The translations under genes were made by a program, and so were the position numbers. The notes under the pieces are model-generated. The model was given only the letters and a program-made list of their open reading frames with translations, did no database searches and was not told where the DNA came from. A stretch of 64,000 bases of DNA from a bacterium (lineage in GTDB: Bacteria; CLD3; SB21). Positions 8,364 to 17,221 of this stretch are shown here, piece by piece. The first letter of the stretch is position 1, and each line of letters begins with the position of its first letter. The stretch is taken from positions 47,396 to 111,395 of the forward strand of contig JABWCP010000013.1 in assembly GCA_013360215.1 (NCBI GenBank), given 5' to 3'.

Positions 8364-11300
8364 TTATACGTTATAACGAGGCAGTTCGATGATGAAAACG
8401 GCACCTTCACCGGGTGTGCTTTCGACTGAAATTTGGCCATCATGCAATTCAACAAGTTGTTTTACGATCGCCAATCCAAGACCGGTGGATGATTCACGGC
8501 CGGTTGGTTTGGCCGAAAGGCGCTGAAATTTACCGAACAATTTTCGTCTATCTTCTAATGTAAGGCCCGGCCCGCGATCACGTACAGAGAAGCGAATAAT
8601 TGAATCCGTAGCTTCTACCTTGATATCTATTTCTGAATCGCGCGGGCTGTACTTTATCGCATTATTGACAATATTTTCAAACGACTCCCTCAAACGAATC
8701 GCATCCCCCCATACATACGAATCAGCATGCGGATGAAAGTGAATGCGTTGCGCTTTTTTTTCGGCATGGATCAGGTTGTCTTGTATAACCAAAGCGGTTA
8801 TTTCTGAAACGTCGGTTTTTTCTTTGTTCAGTTTAAGCTTACCGGATTCGATGCTCATGGTCTCAAGTAATCCGTTTATAAGATGAAGCATCTGTGAAGA
8901 CGATCGCTGAATCTGATCAAGGTCTTTATTGGCTTTTTCGGGATTGTTCAGTTCGACGCGAACCAGATCAGTATAACCGACAATTCCTTGAAGTGGGTTG
9001 CGTAGATCGTGTGCAGCGATTCCCAATAACTGCGATTTGGTTTCGCTTGCTTGTTGAGCGATTTCCCGTTCTCTTTCGGCAACACGCCGTGCGGATTCGG
9101 CCATTTGCAATGCGTTTTCTGTTCTTTCTTTTTCTTCTTCGAGTTTACGCGTACGCATTTGTACCAACGCGGCCAGTTGTTGTTCGCGGGCGATCAGCTG
9201 ACGTACGTTGTATCGGTATGCACCCAACACAACAAAAACAACTCCGGTCAAACACAAAAGTACAAACCACCATGTTTGGTAAAAAAATGGTTGTTGCACA
9301 AAATCCAGGCTTGCGCCCTGTGTATTCCAAATTCCGCTGGCATTGGCGGCAATGACTTGAAAACGGTACGTACCGGGCGGGATATTGGTATAAACAGCCG
9401 TTCTCCGGTAACCTGCATCAATCCAGTCATTGTCATAACCATCTAACTTAAATTTGAAACGAATTTTACCGGGTGCACTATAACTCAAACCGGTATAATA
9501 AAATTCAATGCGATCGTGCCCCGCAGGAATGAATATAGTCGAATCCAATCTGATATTTTGTTGACCGTCGGCAAATCGAGTAATGACAACGTAAGGAGGA
9601 TCAAAATTTTTTACAATTTTGGAAGGATCAACCACAGATACGCCATTAATGGTAGCAAACCACAACCGGCCTGATTTATCTTTTATCCCGCCGTATTGTG
9701 CTCCGCCATTGCATTCATTGGTTTTCATGCCGTCATCAATCCCGTAAGCATGGCTTTCCAGTTTCGTTATAATACGACGGTCTAATTGTTCAAATTGATG
9801 TTTATTGATTCTGAAAATGCCGCGATTGCAACTCATCCAAAAATTGGCACTGTCATCTTCTAATATAGAAAACACGACGTCATCAAATAATCCGTCACGA
9901 CTGGAGTAGCGCTTAAAATGCCCGTCATGATAACGAATAATCCCCCCGCCGTGTGTACCAATCCACATATCACCGCTTTCTTCTTCGTAAAAAGTCATAA
10001 CCGAGTGGCTCACCGTCTCGTCCGGCGACTTAAAAGATTCAAATTTACTGTTGCGGAGAATATTGACGCCGCTACCGGTGCCTATCCAGAGCCCTCCCTT
10101 GCGATCTTCGTGAAGAGCGCGCACAATATCATGATTCAAACCGTTAAACGTCGTGTAAACGGAAATATTATTATGATGTAACGCGTGCAGGCCGCCTTTG
10201 GTGCCAATCCACACGATTCCCGAACGGTCTTTCAATACAACGTTGATAAAGTTATTGGTCAAACCGTTAGTTTTATTATATAACTTATATTTTCCGTCGG
10301 ACCATCGGGTCAATCCACCCCCGTCTGTTCCGATCCACATCGCACCCTCGGGGTCTTCATATAATGCATGTATGGGAAAGTTTGGTAACCCATTGGTTCC
10401 CAAATGAAGTGATGTATGCCTTGTGTTTTGATTGCCGAAGTCAAGCATGCTTACACCAAGGTCGGTACCAAGCCATACCCGATTTTTTCGATCCACAAAT
10501 AAACATTGGATTACGTTATCCAAAATGCCTTCTTCGTTGCCATACGTAATAAAAAGCGCATCTTTGAAACAACTTAAGCCTCCGGATTCCGAACCAAACC
10601 AAAAAATACCCTCGCGGTCTTCATAAAGTGAAATTATCGTATTATTCATCAATCCTTCTTTGGCGCTGATGAGTTCCAGGTGTTTTTGATTCCATCGGAA
10701 TAACCCTAATGAAGATCCGAGCCATAGATTGCCGTGACGATCATACCGGATTGCATATATCTGAGTGTTGTTTGGAATATCAAATTCGGAATAACTTTTT
10801 AAACCATAAGATTGATCGGTTTGTTCAACCCCAAAAAAACCGTTGTTTGTTCCGACTAAAATGCGATTGTCTTTGTTTATGGATAAAGCGTGGATGGCGC
10901 TTTTGTTTGAGATATTCTTGTTTATGGAATCCACAATAATGATTTTTTTAGAAATGGAGTTAATCATGTATAACCCATCGTGCGAACCAACCCAAATGTT
11001 TCCGTTTAGATCACATTGAAGTGCATGAATGATAGATTCGGATGAATTATACGGTAAAAAAACGCGTGATAACGAATCGCCATTGGTATGGTACAAGCCT
11101 CTGTCTGTTGCAATCCAAATACGTTTATCGTGGTCCATGGTGATGGCGTTGACAAACCGTTCGCTCAAAGGGGAAAACGAAGCGGCACTATAAAAACGAT
11201 TGTTCTTGTGTATGACAATACCGCCGCCGCCCGTTCCAATCCATAACGAGCTGTCGGGCATTACGGTTAAGCTTATAATGCTGTGGGATATAAATACAGG

Positions 11301-11561
11301 TTCGGTGGTTTTATTGAATACTTCAAACTGGATTCCGTCAAATCTAACGAGGCCTTCGAATGTTCCTATCCATAAGTACCCGTCCGAAGTTTGTACGATT
11401 GATGTTACCGTTGACTGGGGTAAACCTTCTTTCAAGTGCCAATTGGTATGCGCGTATTGAGTCAATCGGCGCGCAGGATCAAGAGCATAAGAAAAATCTA
11501 ATCCTACAAAAACACATACGAAGAAAAAAAGATGTACAGATTTAACAAGAAGTGCATTCAT
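8364..11561 (-). CDS. Two-component propeller sensor histidine kinase (HisKA type)
   Basis: 1065 aa. Signal peptide; then about 14 repeats with the W-I/L-G-T signature of two-component regulator propellers (roughly residues 30-650), a Y_Y_Y domain ending IPPGTYRFQVIAANASGIW, a transmembrane helix near 770-790, a coiled coil, a HisKA domain with the phospho-acceptor His in GIAAHDLRNPLQGIVGY, and an HATPase domain (N box NAIKYSP, G boxes RDRGPGL and GLGLAIVKQL). No receiver or DNA-binding domain is attached, so it is not a classical Bacteroides hybrid. No response regulator adjoins it; the partner must be elsewhere. It faces the rarA operon across a 144-bp divergent gap. Confidence 0.92.
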   Translation of the reverse strand: MNALLVKSVHLFFFVCVFVGLDFSYALDPARRLTQYAHTNWHLKEGLPQSTVTSIVQTSDGYLWIGTFEGLVRFDGIQFEVFNKTTEPVFISHSIISLTVMPDSSLWIGTGGGGIVIHKNNRFYSAASFSPLSERFVNAITMDHDKRIWIATDRGLYHTNGDSLSRVFLPYNSSESIIHALQCDLNGNIWVGSHDGLYMINSISKKIIIVDSINKNISNKSAIHALSINKDNRILVGTNNGFFGVEQTDQSYGLKSYSEFDIPNNTQIYAIRYDRHGNLWLGSSLGLFRWNQKHLELISAKEGLMNNTIISLYEDREGIFWFGSESGGLSCFKDALFITYGNEEGILDNVIQCLFVDRKNRVWLGTDLGVSMLDFGNQNTRHTSLHLGTNGLPNFPIHALYEDPEGAMWIGTDGGGLTRWSDGKYKLYNKTNGLTNNFINVVLKDRSGIVWIGTKGGLHALHHNNISVYTTFNGLNHDIVRALHEDRKGGLWIGTGSGVNILRNSKFESFKSPDETVSHSVMTFYEEESGDMWIGTHGGGIIRYHDGHFKRYSSRDGLFDDVVFSILEDDSANFWMSCNRGIFRINKHQFEQLDRRIITKLESHAYGIDDGMKTNECNGGAQYGGIKDKSGRLWFATINGVSVVDPSKIVKNFDPPYVVITRFADGQQNIRLDSTIFIPAGHDRIEFYYTGLSYSAPGKIRFKFKLDGYDNDWIDAGYRRTAVYTNIPPGTYRFQVIAANASGIWNTQGASLDFVQQPFFYQTWWFVLLCLTGVVFVVLGAYRYNVRQLIAREQQLAALVQMRTRKLEEEKERTENALQMAESARRVAEREREIAQQASETKSQLLGIAAHDLRNPLQGIVGYTDLVRVELNNPEKANKDLDQIQRSSSQMLHLINGLLETMSIESGKLKLNKEKTDVSEITALVIQDNLIHAEKKAQRIHFHPHADSYVWGDAIRLRESFENIVNNAIKYSPRDSEIDIKVEATDSIIRFSVRDRGPGLTLEDRRKLFGKFQRLSAKPTGRESSTGLGLAIVKQLVELHDGQISVESTPGEGAVFIIELPRYNV

Positions 11562-11705
11562 ATGTCAAAGGGTGTGAGGGCAACAGAACTGAAAATTGCG
11601 GTTAGCAAGTTAAACGCTGATCCAAATTAGAAGTATTTCTACAATTATTCAAATACTTAGAAGTAATTTTTTGCATTTGCATGTCGAGCATGATAGATTG
11701 GTGCC

Positions 11706-13049
11706 ATGTCATTATTTGAAATAGACAAATCAGGATTTGAACAACACACAGCACGCATACCGCTTGCAGAACGCATCAGGCCGCGTACGCTAAGTATGGT
11801 TATCGGGCAAGAGCATTTGCTTGGGCATGGGAAAGCTTTGCGTACCCAGATCGAACAAGGTAATGTCGTATCTATGATTTTCTGGGGTCCGCCGGGTACC
11901 GGCAAAACTACTTTGGCGCGCGTGATCGCCGCAGAGACGCGGTCCAAGTTTGTTTCGCTGAGTGCCGTGGAGGCGGGTGTAGCGGATGTACGTCGGGTCA
12001 TTCAGGATGCCCAGGCGCTCAAACGGCAGACCGGGGAACGAATGATGTTGTTTATTGATGAAATTCACCGGTTTAACAAGTCACAACAAGATGCCTTGCT
12101 GCATAGTGTTGAAGAAGGAACTATCACGTTGATCGGCGCGACGACAGAGAACCCTTCGTTTGAGGTTATCAATGCTTTACAATCCCGATGTAAAATATAC
12201 AAGCTGGAATCTTTGACGGATGCACATCTTGAAAAGATTTTGGATCAAGCGTTAAAAACGGATGATCTTTTAAAAACTCTGACTGTCGAAATCGCCGATC
12301 TTCACAGTTTGATTTTTTACGCCGCCGGCGATGCCCGTAATTTACTCAACACGTTGGAATTAGCCATACAGATCACCCGACCAGATACGAACGGGAAACA
12401 CATTGTTACTCGGGAGATCGTTGAAGAGGCTTATCAGCAGCGTAATATTCATTACGATCGGGCCGGCGAATATCATTATGACACGATCAGCGCTTTTATT
12501 AAAAGCGTCCGCGGGAGCGATCCGGATGCGGCATTGTATTGGATGGCACGTATGCTCGAAGGCGGAGAAGATCCTAAGTTCATTGCTCGACGATTGATTG
12601 TTTTGGCGTCGGAAGATATCGGCAACGCTGATCCCTACGCGCTTACACTGGCGGTTTCGACGTTTACAGCCGTAGATTACATAGGCATGCCGGAGGGTCG
12701 CATCGTCCTTGCGCAGTGTGTTACGTATCTCGCCTCTTGTCCTAAAAGTAACGCATCCTATCTGGCTGTTGACGCTGCTATCCATGATGTACGCTCAGAA
12801 AAAGCACATCCTGTACCGCTGCATCTTCGTAATGCGCCTACCAAACTGATGGAAAAAATGGATTATAGTAAGGGCTATAAATATGCGCATGATTTTTCAG
12901 ATCAGGGGGAGCCGCACTTTGTTGAACAAATATATTTACCGGATGATTTGAAAGCGCGCATTTATTATCAGCCCACAGCCAACGGCGGAGAAAAGCGGTT
13001 AAAAGATCGGTTGGAAAAAATCTCGAAAAAACGAAATAAAAAGGATTGA
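11706..13049 (+). CDS. rarA: Replication-associated recombination protein A (AAA ATPase)
   Basis: 447 aa, normal length. Acts at stalled replication forks. Walker A WGPPGTGKTT near residue 60-69, Walker B MMLFIDEIHRF near 115, sensor I GATTENPSFE near 145, then the helical lid and tetramerisation region with the characteristic LPDDLKARIYYQPTANGGE near the end. First of a four-gene plus-strand run with dut, lipB and the TPR gene (gaps of 3 and 2 nt, then an overlap). The ATG has only a weak ribosome site. Confidence 0.95.
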   Translation: MSLFEIDKSGFEQHTARIPLAERIRPRTLSMVIGQEHLLGHGKALRTQIEQGNVVSMIFWGPPGTGKTTLARVIAAETRSKFVSLSAVEAGVADVRRVIQDAQALKRQTGERMMLFIDEIHRFNKSQQDALLHSVEEGTITLIGATTENPSFEVINALQSRCKIYKLESLTDAHLEKILDQALKTDDLLKTLTVEIADLHSLIFYAAGDARNLLNTLELAIQITRPDTNGKHIVTREIVEEAYQQRNIHYDRAGEYHYDTISAFIKSVRGSDPDAALYWMARMLEGGEDPKFIARRLIVLASEDIGNADPYALTLAVSTFTAVDYIGMPEGRIVLAQCVTYLASCPKSNASYLAVDAAIHDVRSEKAHPVPLHLRNAPTKLMEKMDYSKGYKYAHDFSDQGEPHFVEQIYLPDDLKARIYYQPTANGGEKRLKDRLEKISKKRNKKD

Positions 13050-13052
13050 GTT

Positions 13053-13484
13053 ATGCCTGTTGTTAAAATTCAAAAACTTCATCCGGATGCCAAACTTCCT
13101 TCGTATGCGCACCCCGGCGATGCAGGTTTGGATATTTGTTCAGTCGAGAGGGTAGAAATATTACCCCATGCTTCAGCTTTGATCAAAACAGGTTTTTGCA
13201 TGCAGCTTCCCGACGGCACAGAAGCACAAGTGCGACCTCGAAGCGGTCTTGCTCTCAAACATCAAATCACCGTACTCAATTCACCCGGTACGATTGATCA
13301 CGGTTATCGGGGTGAGGTGGGTATCATTCTTATCAATCACGGGTCAACTCCTTTTATAGTAGAACCCGGTATGAAAATCGCACAAATGGTCATCGCAGAA
13401 GTGCTGCACGCACATGTGGAGGAGGCGACGGAGCTCACGGATAGTTCGCGCGGTCAGGGCGGGTTTGGCAGTACGGGGCGGTAG
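13053..13484 (+). CDS. dut: Deoxyuridine 5'-triphosphate nucleotidohydrolase
   Basis: 143 aa. All five trimeric dUTPase motifs are present in order: [35 protein letters not shown] and the C-terminal [10 protein letters not shown]. It converts dUTP to dUMP, keeping uracil out of DNA and feeding dTMP synthesis. AAGGA is embedded in the end of rarA just upstream, so the two genes are coupled. Confidence 0.97.
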   Translation: MPVVKIQKLHPDAKLPSYAHPGDAGLDICSVERVEILPHASALIKTGFCMQLPDGTEAQVRPRSGLALKHQITVLNSPGTIDHGYRGEVGIILINHGSTPFIVEPGMKIAQMVIAEVLHAHVEEATELTDSSRGQGGFGSTGR

Positions 13485-13486
13485 AT

Positions 13487-14182
13487 ATGTCAAATTTATT
13501 TCAAATACATCGTTTGGGTTTGGCGGATTACCAAGCCGCTTGGGATCTACAAAAACAACTTTTTGATGATTGTTTAAGTGGTCGAAATGGTGATGCGATT
13601 ATTATTTGCGAGCATCCTCATACATATACAGTTGGTAAAAACGGTGTTGAGAGCGTTGGAAAACATTTATTGCTTAATCAGGAACAGCTCCGGGAAAACG
13701 GAATTCGGGTTTTTGAAATCGATCGTGGCGGCGATATCACATATCATGGTCCGGGACAAATCGTAGGCTATCCGATTCTCAACCTAAACCGTTATTATCG
13801 CGATGTGCACCGATATTTGCGTGATATCGAAGAAGTAATTATTCGTACGATTCGTCATTATAATATTGTAGGAAAACGAATTGAAAAGGTTACCGGGGTA
13901 TGGGTTGATACACCGCGCGGACCTGAAAAAATCTGTGCGATCGGCGTTAAAGTAACCCGATGGGTCACGATGCACGGCTTTGCAATGAATGTGAATACAA
14001 ATCTCGATTTTTTTAACGGAATCGTACCCTGCGGTATCACGGACAAGGGCGTAACATCCATAGCAAAGTTGCTTAATAAAGAACAAGATATCAGAGAAAT
14101 AGAAAACGTGATCATCCATGAGTTTCAGTCCGTATTTAAACCTGCCGAAATGCCAATAATGGAAAATCAAGGAGCGATATGA
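13487..14182 (+). CDS. lipB: Lipoyl(octanoyl) transferase
   Basis: 231 aa. Transfers octanoyl from acyl carrier protein to lipoyl domains, the step before LipA. Recognised by GGDITYHGPGQIVGYPIL, the lysine region KICAIGVKVTRWVTMHG and the catalytic Cys in GIVPCGITDKGVTS. Two bases after dut; its stop overlaps the next ATG (ATGA). Confidence 0.96.
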   Translation: MSNLFQIHRLGLADYQAAWDLQKQLFDDCLSGRNGDAIIICEHPHTYTVGKNGVESVGKHLLLNQEQLRENGIRVFEIDRGGDITYHGPGQIVGYPILNLNRYYRDVHRYLRDIEEVIIRTIRHYNIVGKRIEKVTGVWVDTPRGPEKICAIGVKVTRWVTMHGFAMNVNTNLDFFNGIVPCGITDKGVTSIAKLLNKEQDIREIENVIIHEFQSVFKPAEMPIMENQGAI

Positions 14183-15063
14183 AAAAATATATCTTTTGTT
14201 ATGTGGTAATAATATCTGAAGTGTTGGGTCGGTGGGGCCTGGCACAAAATCCGGATCAAGCCAAATTCTGGTATGATAAAGGACGATCCGCGTATCTTCG
14301 TTTTATGTCAGAAGACTACAAGACGGCGTTGTCTTATTATGAAAGGTCGACTGCTGCGGATTCCAACTACGCACCGGCTTTTGCCGGAAAAGCGGAGGCG
14401 TTGACGCTTTTAGCTTTGGAAAAAGAACAAAATGGTTTGGCAGCAGAAGTTGATTTTACCCATGCGTTACGATCAGCCCAACAAGCGATAGCTAAAAAAC
14501 CAGACCAAAACTTAGGTTACCGTGCTCTTGCACAAGCATATCTGAATATGGACCCCAAAACATACGGCGAAAAAGCGCATGATGCGTTACAGCGTGCCAT
14601 AGAGTTGGATTCAACCGATGCGGAAAGTTATTTTTTATTGTGGCTTCTGACCGAAAACGACAAACCAAACAGCCCGTTTTTGCGATTATCATTGAAGTTA
14701 GATCCTAATTCGTTTCAAACTCACTATGCTTTAGGCCAATACTGGTCTCGTAATAAACAGCCGGATAAAGCGATAGACGAGTACAAGTTATGTATACGGA
14801 TTAATCCGGACAATTACCGCTCTTATTATTCACTTGGCAATGTATACTCACAAATCAAACGCTACGATATGGCCGTGGAAGAATACGAGAAAGCTATTGC
14901 AATAAATAAAAACCTGTACGAAGCGTATTTTTATGTCGGTGTAGCGTATTATTATTTAGATAAAAACAAAAAAGCACAACAACGACTCTCTCAATATATA
15001 GAGATGCAACCTAATCCTAAATATAAGCCACAGGCCGAACAGCTTCTCATGGATATGAAATAA
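14179..15063 (+). CDS. Secreted TPR-repeat protein
   Basis: 294 aa. A signal peptide-like start (residues 1-23, ending W-G-L-A before Q-N) and then tandem tetratricopeptide repeats; the clearest are ALSYYERSTAADSNYAPAFA, AIDEYKLCIRINPDNYRSYY and AVEEYEKAIAINKNLYEAYF. Probably a periplasmic protein-interaction scaffold. AAGGAG lies 4 nt before the ATG, which overlaps the lipB stop by 4 nt. No clear terminator follows; the next gene is on the opposite strand. Confidence 0.88.
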   Translation: MKKYIFCYVVIISEVLGRWGLAQNPDQAKFWYDKGRSAYLRFMSEDYKTALSYYERSTAADSNYAPAFAGKAEALTLLALEKEQNGLAAEVDFTHALRSAQQAIAKKPDQNLGYRALAQAYLNMDPKTYGEKAHDALQRAIELDSTDAESYFLLWLLTENDKPNSPFLRLSLKLDPNSFQTHYALGQYWSRNKQPDKAIDEYKLCIRINPDNYRSYYSLGNVYSQIKRYDMAVEEYEKAIAINKNLYEAYFYVGVAYYYLDKNKKAQQRLSQYIEMQPNPKYKPQAEQLLMDMK

Positions 15064-15133
15064 AACGCTTTGAGCGCGAAAGTAACGCGGCATCCTAAAA
15101 TAGGGCATGGCCATATTTGGAGTGCATATGGTA

Positions 15134-15619
15134 TTATACTTTCCAACGATATTGATACGCTAGCGGGCCTGGCTTCTTACATTCTACTATGTTACTGTTT
15201 CCAAAATGAAGTTTATTTAGGTGAATTATGATATGATATCCATCTTTCGATATTATCCATAGATTGGGTTTTAGTTTATAAGGTTTTAAACTATAATCAG
15301 GATCAAGGAATACCCCTGTTTTCTTTCTTAACTCCTTAAGTGTAATGTCAATATTATAATTATTTTGAATCGAACTCGATACAAAAGCTCTACCGTTGGA
15401 AAGATAGAGAAAATGATGATAAAACTCTGTGAATGAATCGCCATCAGGGTTGCCGTGCTTTCGGTGAGTCAAAACATGTAGTCCCTGCTGGTGTTTATCA
15501 AAATAAACGCACTCAAGGCTCGTTGGGTATTTAAATACTAATAAGTAGAATATCCAAAATGGAACGATCAAAATAGATATTACAAAAAAAACTCCAGCGT
15601 CCATAGGTGTCGTATCCAT
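15134..15619 (-). CDS. Hypothetical protein with one N-terminal membrane segment
   Basis: 161 aa. Hydrophobic residues 10-30 (FFVISILIVPFWIFYLLVF) form a membrane anchor; the rest is soluble and rich in aromatic, Lys and His residues. Not recognised. The DNA here is very AT-rich (one 60-base row, 15181-15240, has 15 G/C) compared with the housekeeping genes. It is the last gene of the minus-strand accessory block, 2 nt after the preceding gene. Confidence 0.55.
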   Translation of the reverse strand: MDTTPMDAGVFFVISILIVPFWIFYLLVFKYPTSLECVYFDKHQQGLHVLTHRKHGNPDGDSFTEFYHHFLYLSNGRAFVSSSIQNNYNIDITLKELRKKTGVFLDPDYSLKPYKLKPNLWIISKDGYHIIIHLNKLHFGNSNIVECKKPGPLAYQYRWKV

Positions 15620-15621
15620 TT

Positions 15622-15990
15622 CTATTTTACTTCAATCTGTCCACAACCGCTTAGCTCGGATTCGTCGTTTACAACTATCGCAGCCGTAAATACACCACTT
15701 TCCGCCACTTCTATAAACGTTGTAAAATAATCTAATTGATCTGCTTGTATTTCGGAGATTTTATACTTCAAATTGTTTTTATACCATTGTACTTTTAACG
15801 GTATAAAATCACTGCATCTTTTCTCAAAGTGCGCATACAATTTGACGGTATCCTTTTTATCAATATCAAAAAAAGAACAATAATCGCTATTTCGAATTTG
15901 CTGATATGGCGTAACGAACAGATGGGTGCAGTCGCTCATGGAAGTAAATTGCTGTGCACATAAAATCGAAGCGTATATTATAATAATCAA
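15622..15990 (-). CDS. Small secreted hypothetical protein
   Basis: 122 aa if the TTG at 15988-15990 is the start. A short hydrophobic head (I-I-I-I-Y-A-S-I-L-C-A) looks like a minimal signal peptide. The body has a pattern that could be an immunoglobulin-like strand set (KKDTVKLYAHFEKRCSDFIP; VQWYKNNLKYKIS; YFTTFIEVAESGVFTAAIVV), ending CGQIEVK. Not recognised by family. It begins 10 nt after the stop of the upstream lectin-like gene, so it is probably coupled. Confidence 0.5.
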   Translation of the reverse strand: MIIIIYASILCAQQFTSMSDCTHLFVTPYQQIRNSDYCSFFDIDKKDTVKLYAHFEKRCSDFIPLKVQWYKNNLKYKISEIQADQLDYFTTFIEVAESGVFTAAIVVNDESELSGCGQIEVK

Positions 15991-15999
15991 TTTATTATC

Positions 16000-17217
16000 T
16001 CATTTTGAGATAGGGCCGATATACTTTTTAGCAATTACCAAATGATCAAAGAATATAGAGCCGATGTGATTAGCATTATTATTATCATTAAAATTTTTCA
16101 ACCAAATATAATTTAAGTTTAACGCGGGGTCATTTCGCCACTGAAATCCCTCGAACGGTATGCCTGAACCCTCTGTAAAAAATGCTTCACTCCAAGTCCC
16201 AACAGGAAACATGTAGCCCAGATGAAATATTTGAACACCATCAACCCACAGTTTCAGTTCGCCATTAGAAGCCGAAACCGGACTATTTAATTTAATCATC
16301 ATTTCGATGCAGTGCCACGAGGTCAAACTAATATTATTGGCGGTCGAGTTATTAATAAACTCATTTCCATAATAGGATCCAGCATTCGGCCCGGTAGTGT
16401 AGGGGTGCATGCCCATCCAATAATTATAAAATCCAAATTTCGAATAGTCGGCGGGATTTTGTCTTGCAGCACCTGTTATTTCTGTACCTACGTGAAATTC
16501 TACATTGCCAAGCGGTTTGACGCCGGACTTTTGTCCGGCTGTTGGCGATGGTGGATTTTTGCCGCCGACATAAACACCGGAATGGTGATATGCAGTGGTA
16601 TTGTCATATTTGATGTAATATCGAACAAAAATAGAATCGGTGATGTCAGGGTTCAACTGTTTATAGATAAATGTATTTTCATTAGCGTTTGTTCCATCAT
16701 CAATAGTCTTTAGTTGCAAGGATTGAGATCCCAAACTTCCTGATGGAACAGACTTGTCAAAGACTATATTGGAAGATACGGTGGTTTTTTGATTCCAATA
16801 AGTCATCATATTAGATATAGTTGCTTCTTCAAACATCTCTGTAAAAATCACGTCGGCATCTTCTTCTATTTTGAGATCGCCCGGATACTTCTGAGCTATA
16901 CCTATATAATTAGTTGGATTAGAATTCACAATTACGGTGGTTATTGCTGAATCAATCCCAGCCTTATTACTTGCTTTCAATTTATAAATAGTTGTGAAAG
17001 CTGGTGTAACAGTTTTTAGAGTTCCTGACACGATCCCGATGTTATTATCGATAAAAATCGTTTCAGCTCCGCTAACATCCCATGAAAGCATGGTGCTTTG
17101 TCCGCTCGTTATGCTGTCAGGATTGGCTATAAAGCTTATAATCTTGGGTTTTTTTTCATGTTCTTCACTGTTACAAGCCAAAACTATAAGGAGTAATAAT
17201 ACAATATTATTTTTCAT
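16000..17217 (-). CDS. Lipoprotein with Ig-like domain and concanavalin-like domain
   Basis: 405 aa. Lipobox L-A-C-N near residue 15, then an Ig-like domain (about 24-100) that begins K-P-K-I-I-S-F-I-A-N-P-D-S-I-T-S-G and closely matches the same region of the next protein (17222-18973). The remainder, about 120-405, has features of a concanavalin-like lectin/glucanase fold such as heparin-lyase or LamG relatives (HCIEMMIKLN, LKLWVDGVQIF, IFFDHLVIAKKYIG). It is probably a surface polysaccharide-binding or degrading protein; I see no catalytic residues I can name. Confidence 0.65.
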   Translation of the reverse strand: MKNNIVLLLLIVLACNSEEHEKKPKIISFIANPDSITSGQSTMLSWDVSGAETIFIDNNIGIVSGTLKTVTPAFTTIYKLKASNKAGIDSAITTVIVNSNPTNYIGIAQKYPGDLKIEEDADVIFTEMFEEATISNMMTYWNQKTTVSSNIVFDKSVPSGSLGSQSLQLKTIDDGTNANENTFIYKQLNPDITDSIFVRYYIKYDNTTAYHHSGVYVGGKNPPSPTAGQKSGVKPLGNVEFHVGTEITGAARQNPADYSKFGFYNYWMGMHPYTTGPNAGSYYGNEFINNSTANNISLTSWHCIEMMIKLNSPVSASNGELKLWVDGVQIFHLGYMFPVGTWSEAFFTEGSGIPFEGFQWRNDPALNLNYIWLKNFNDNNNANHIGSIFFDHLVIAKKYIGPISK

Positions 17218-17221
17218 AGGC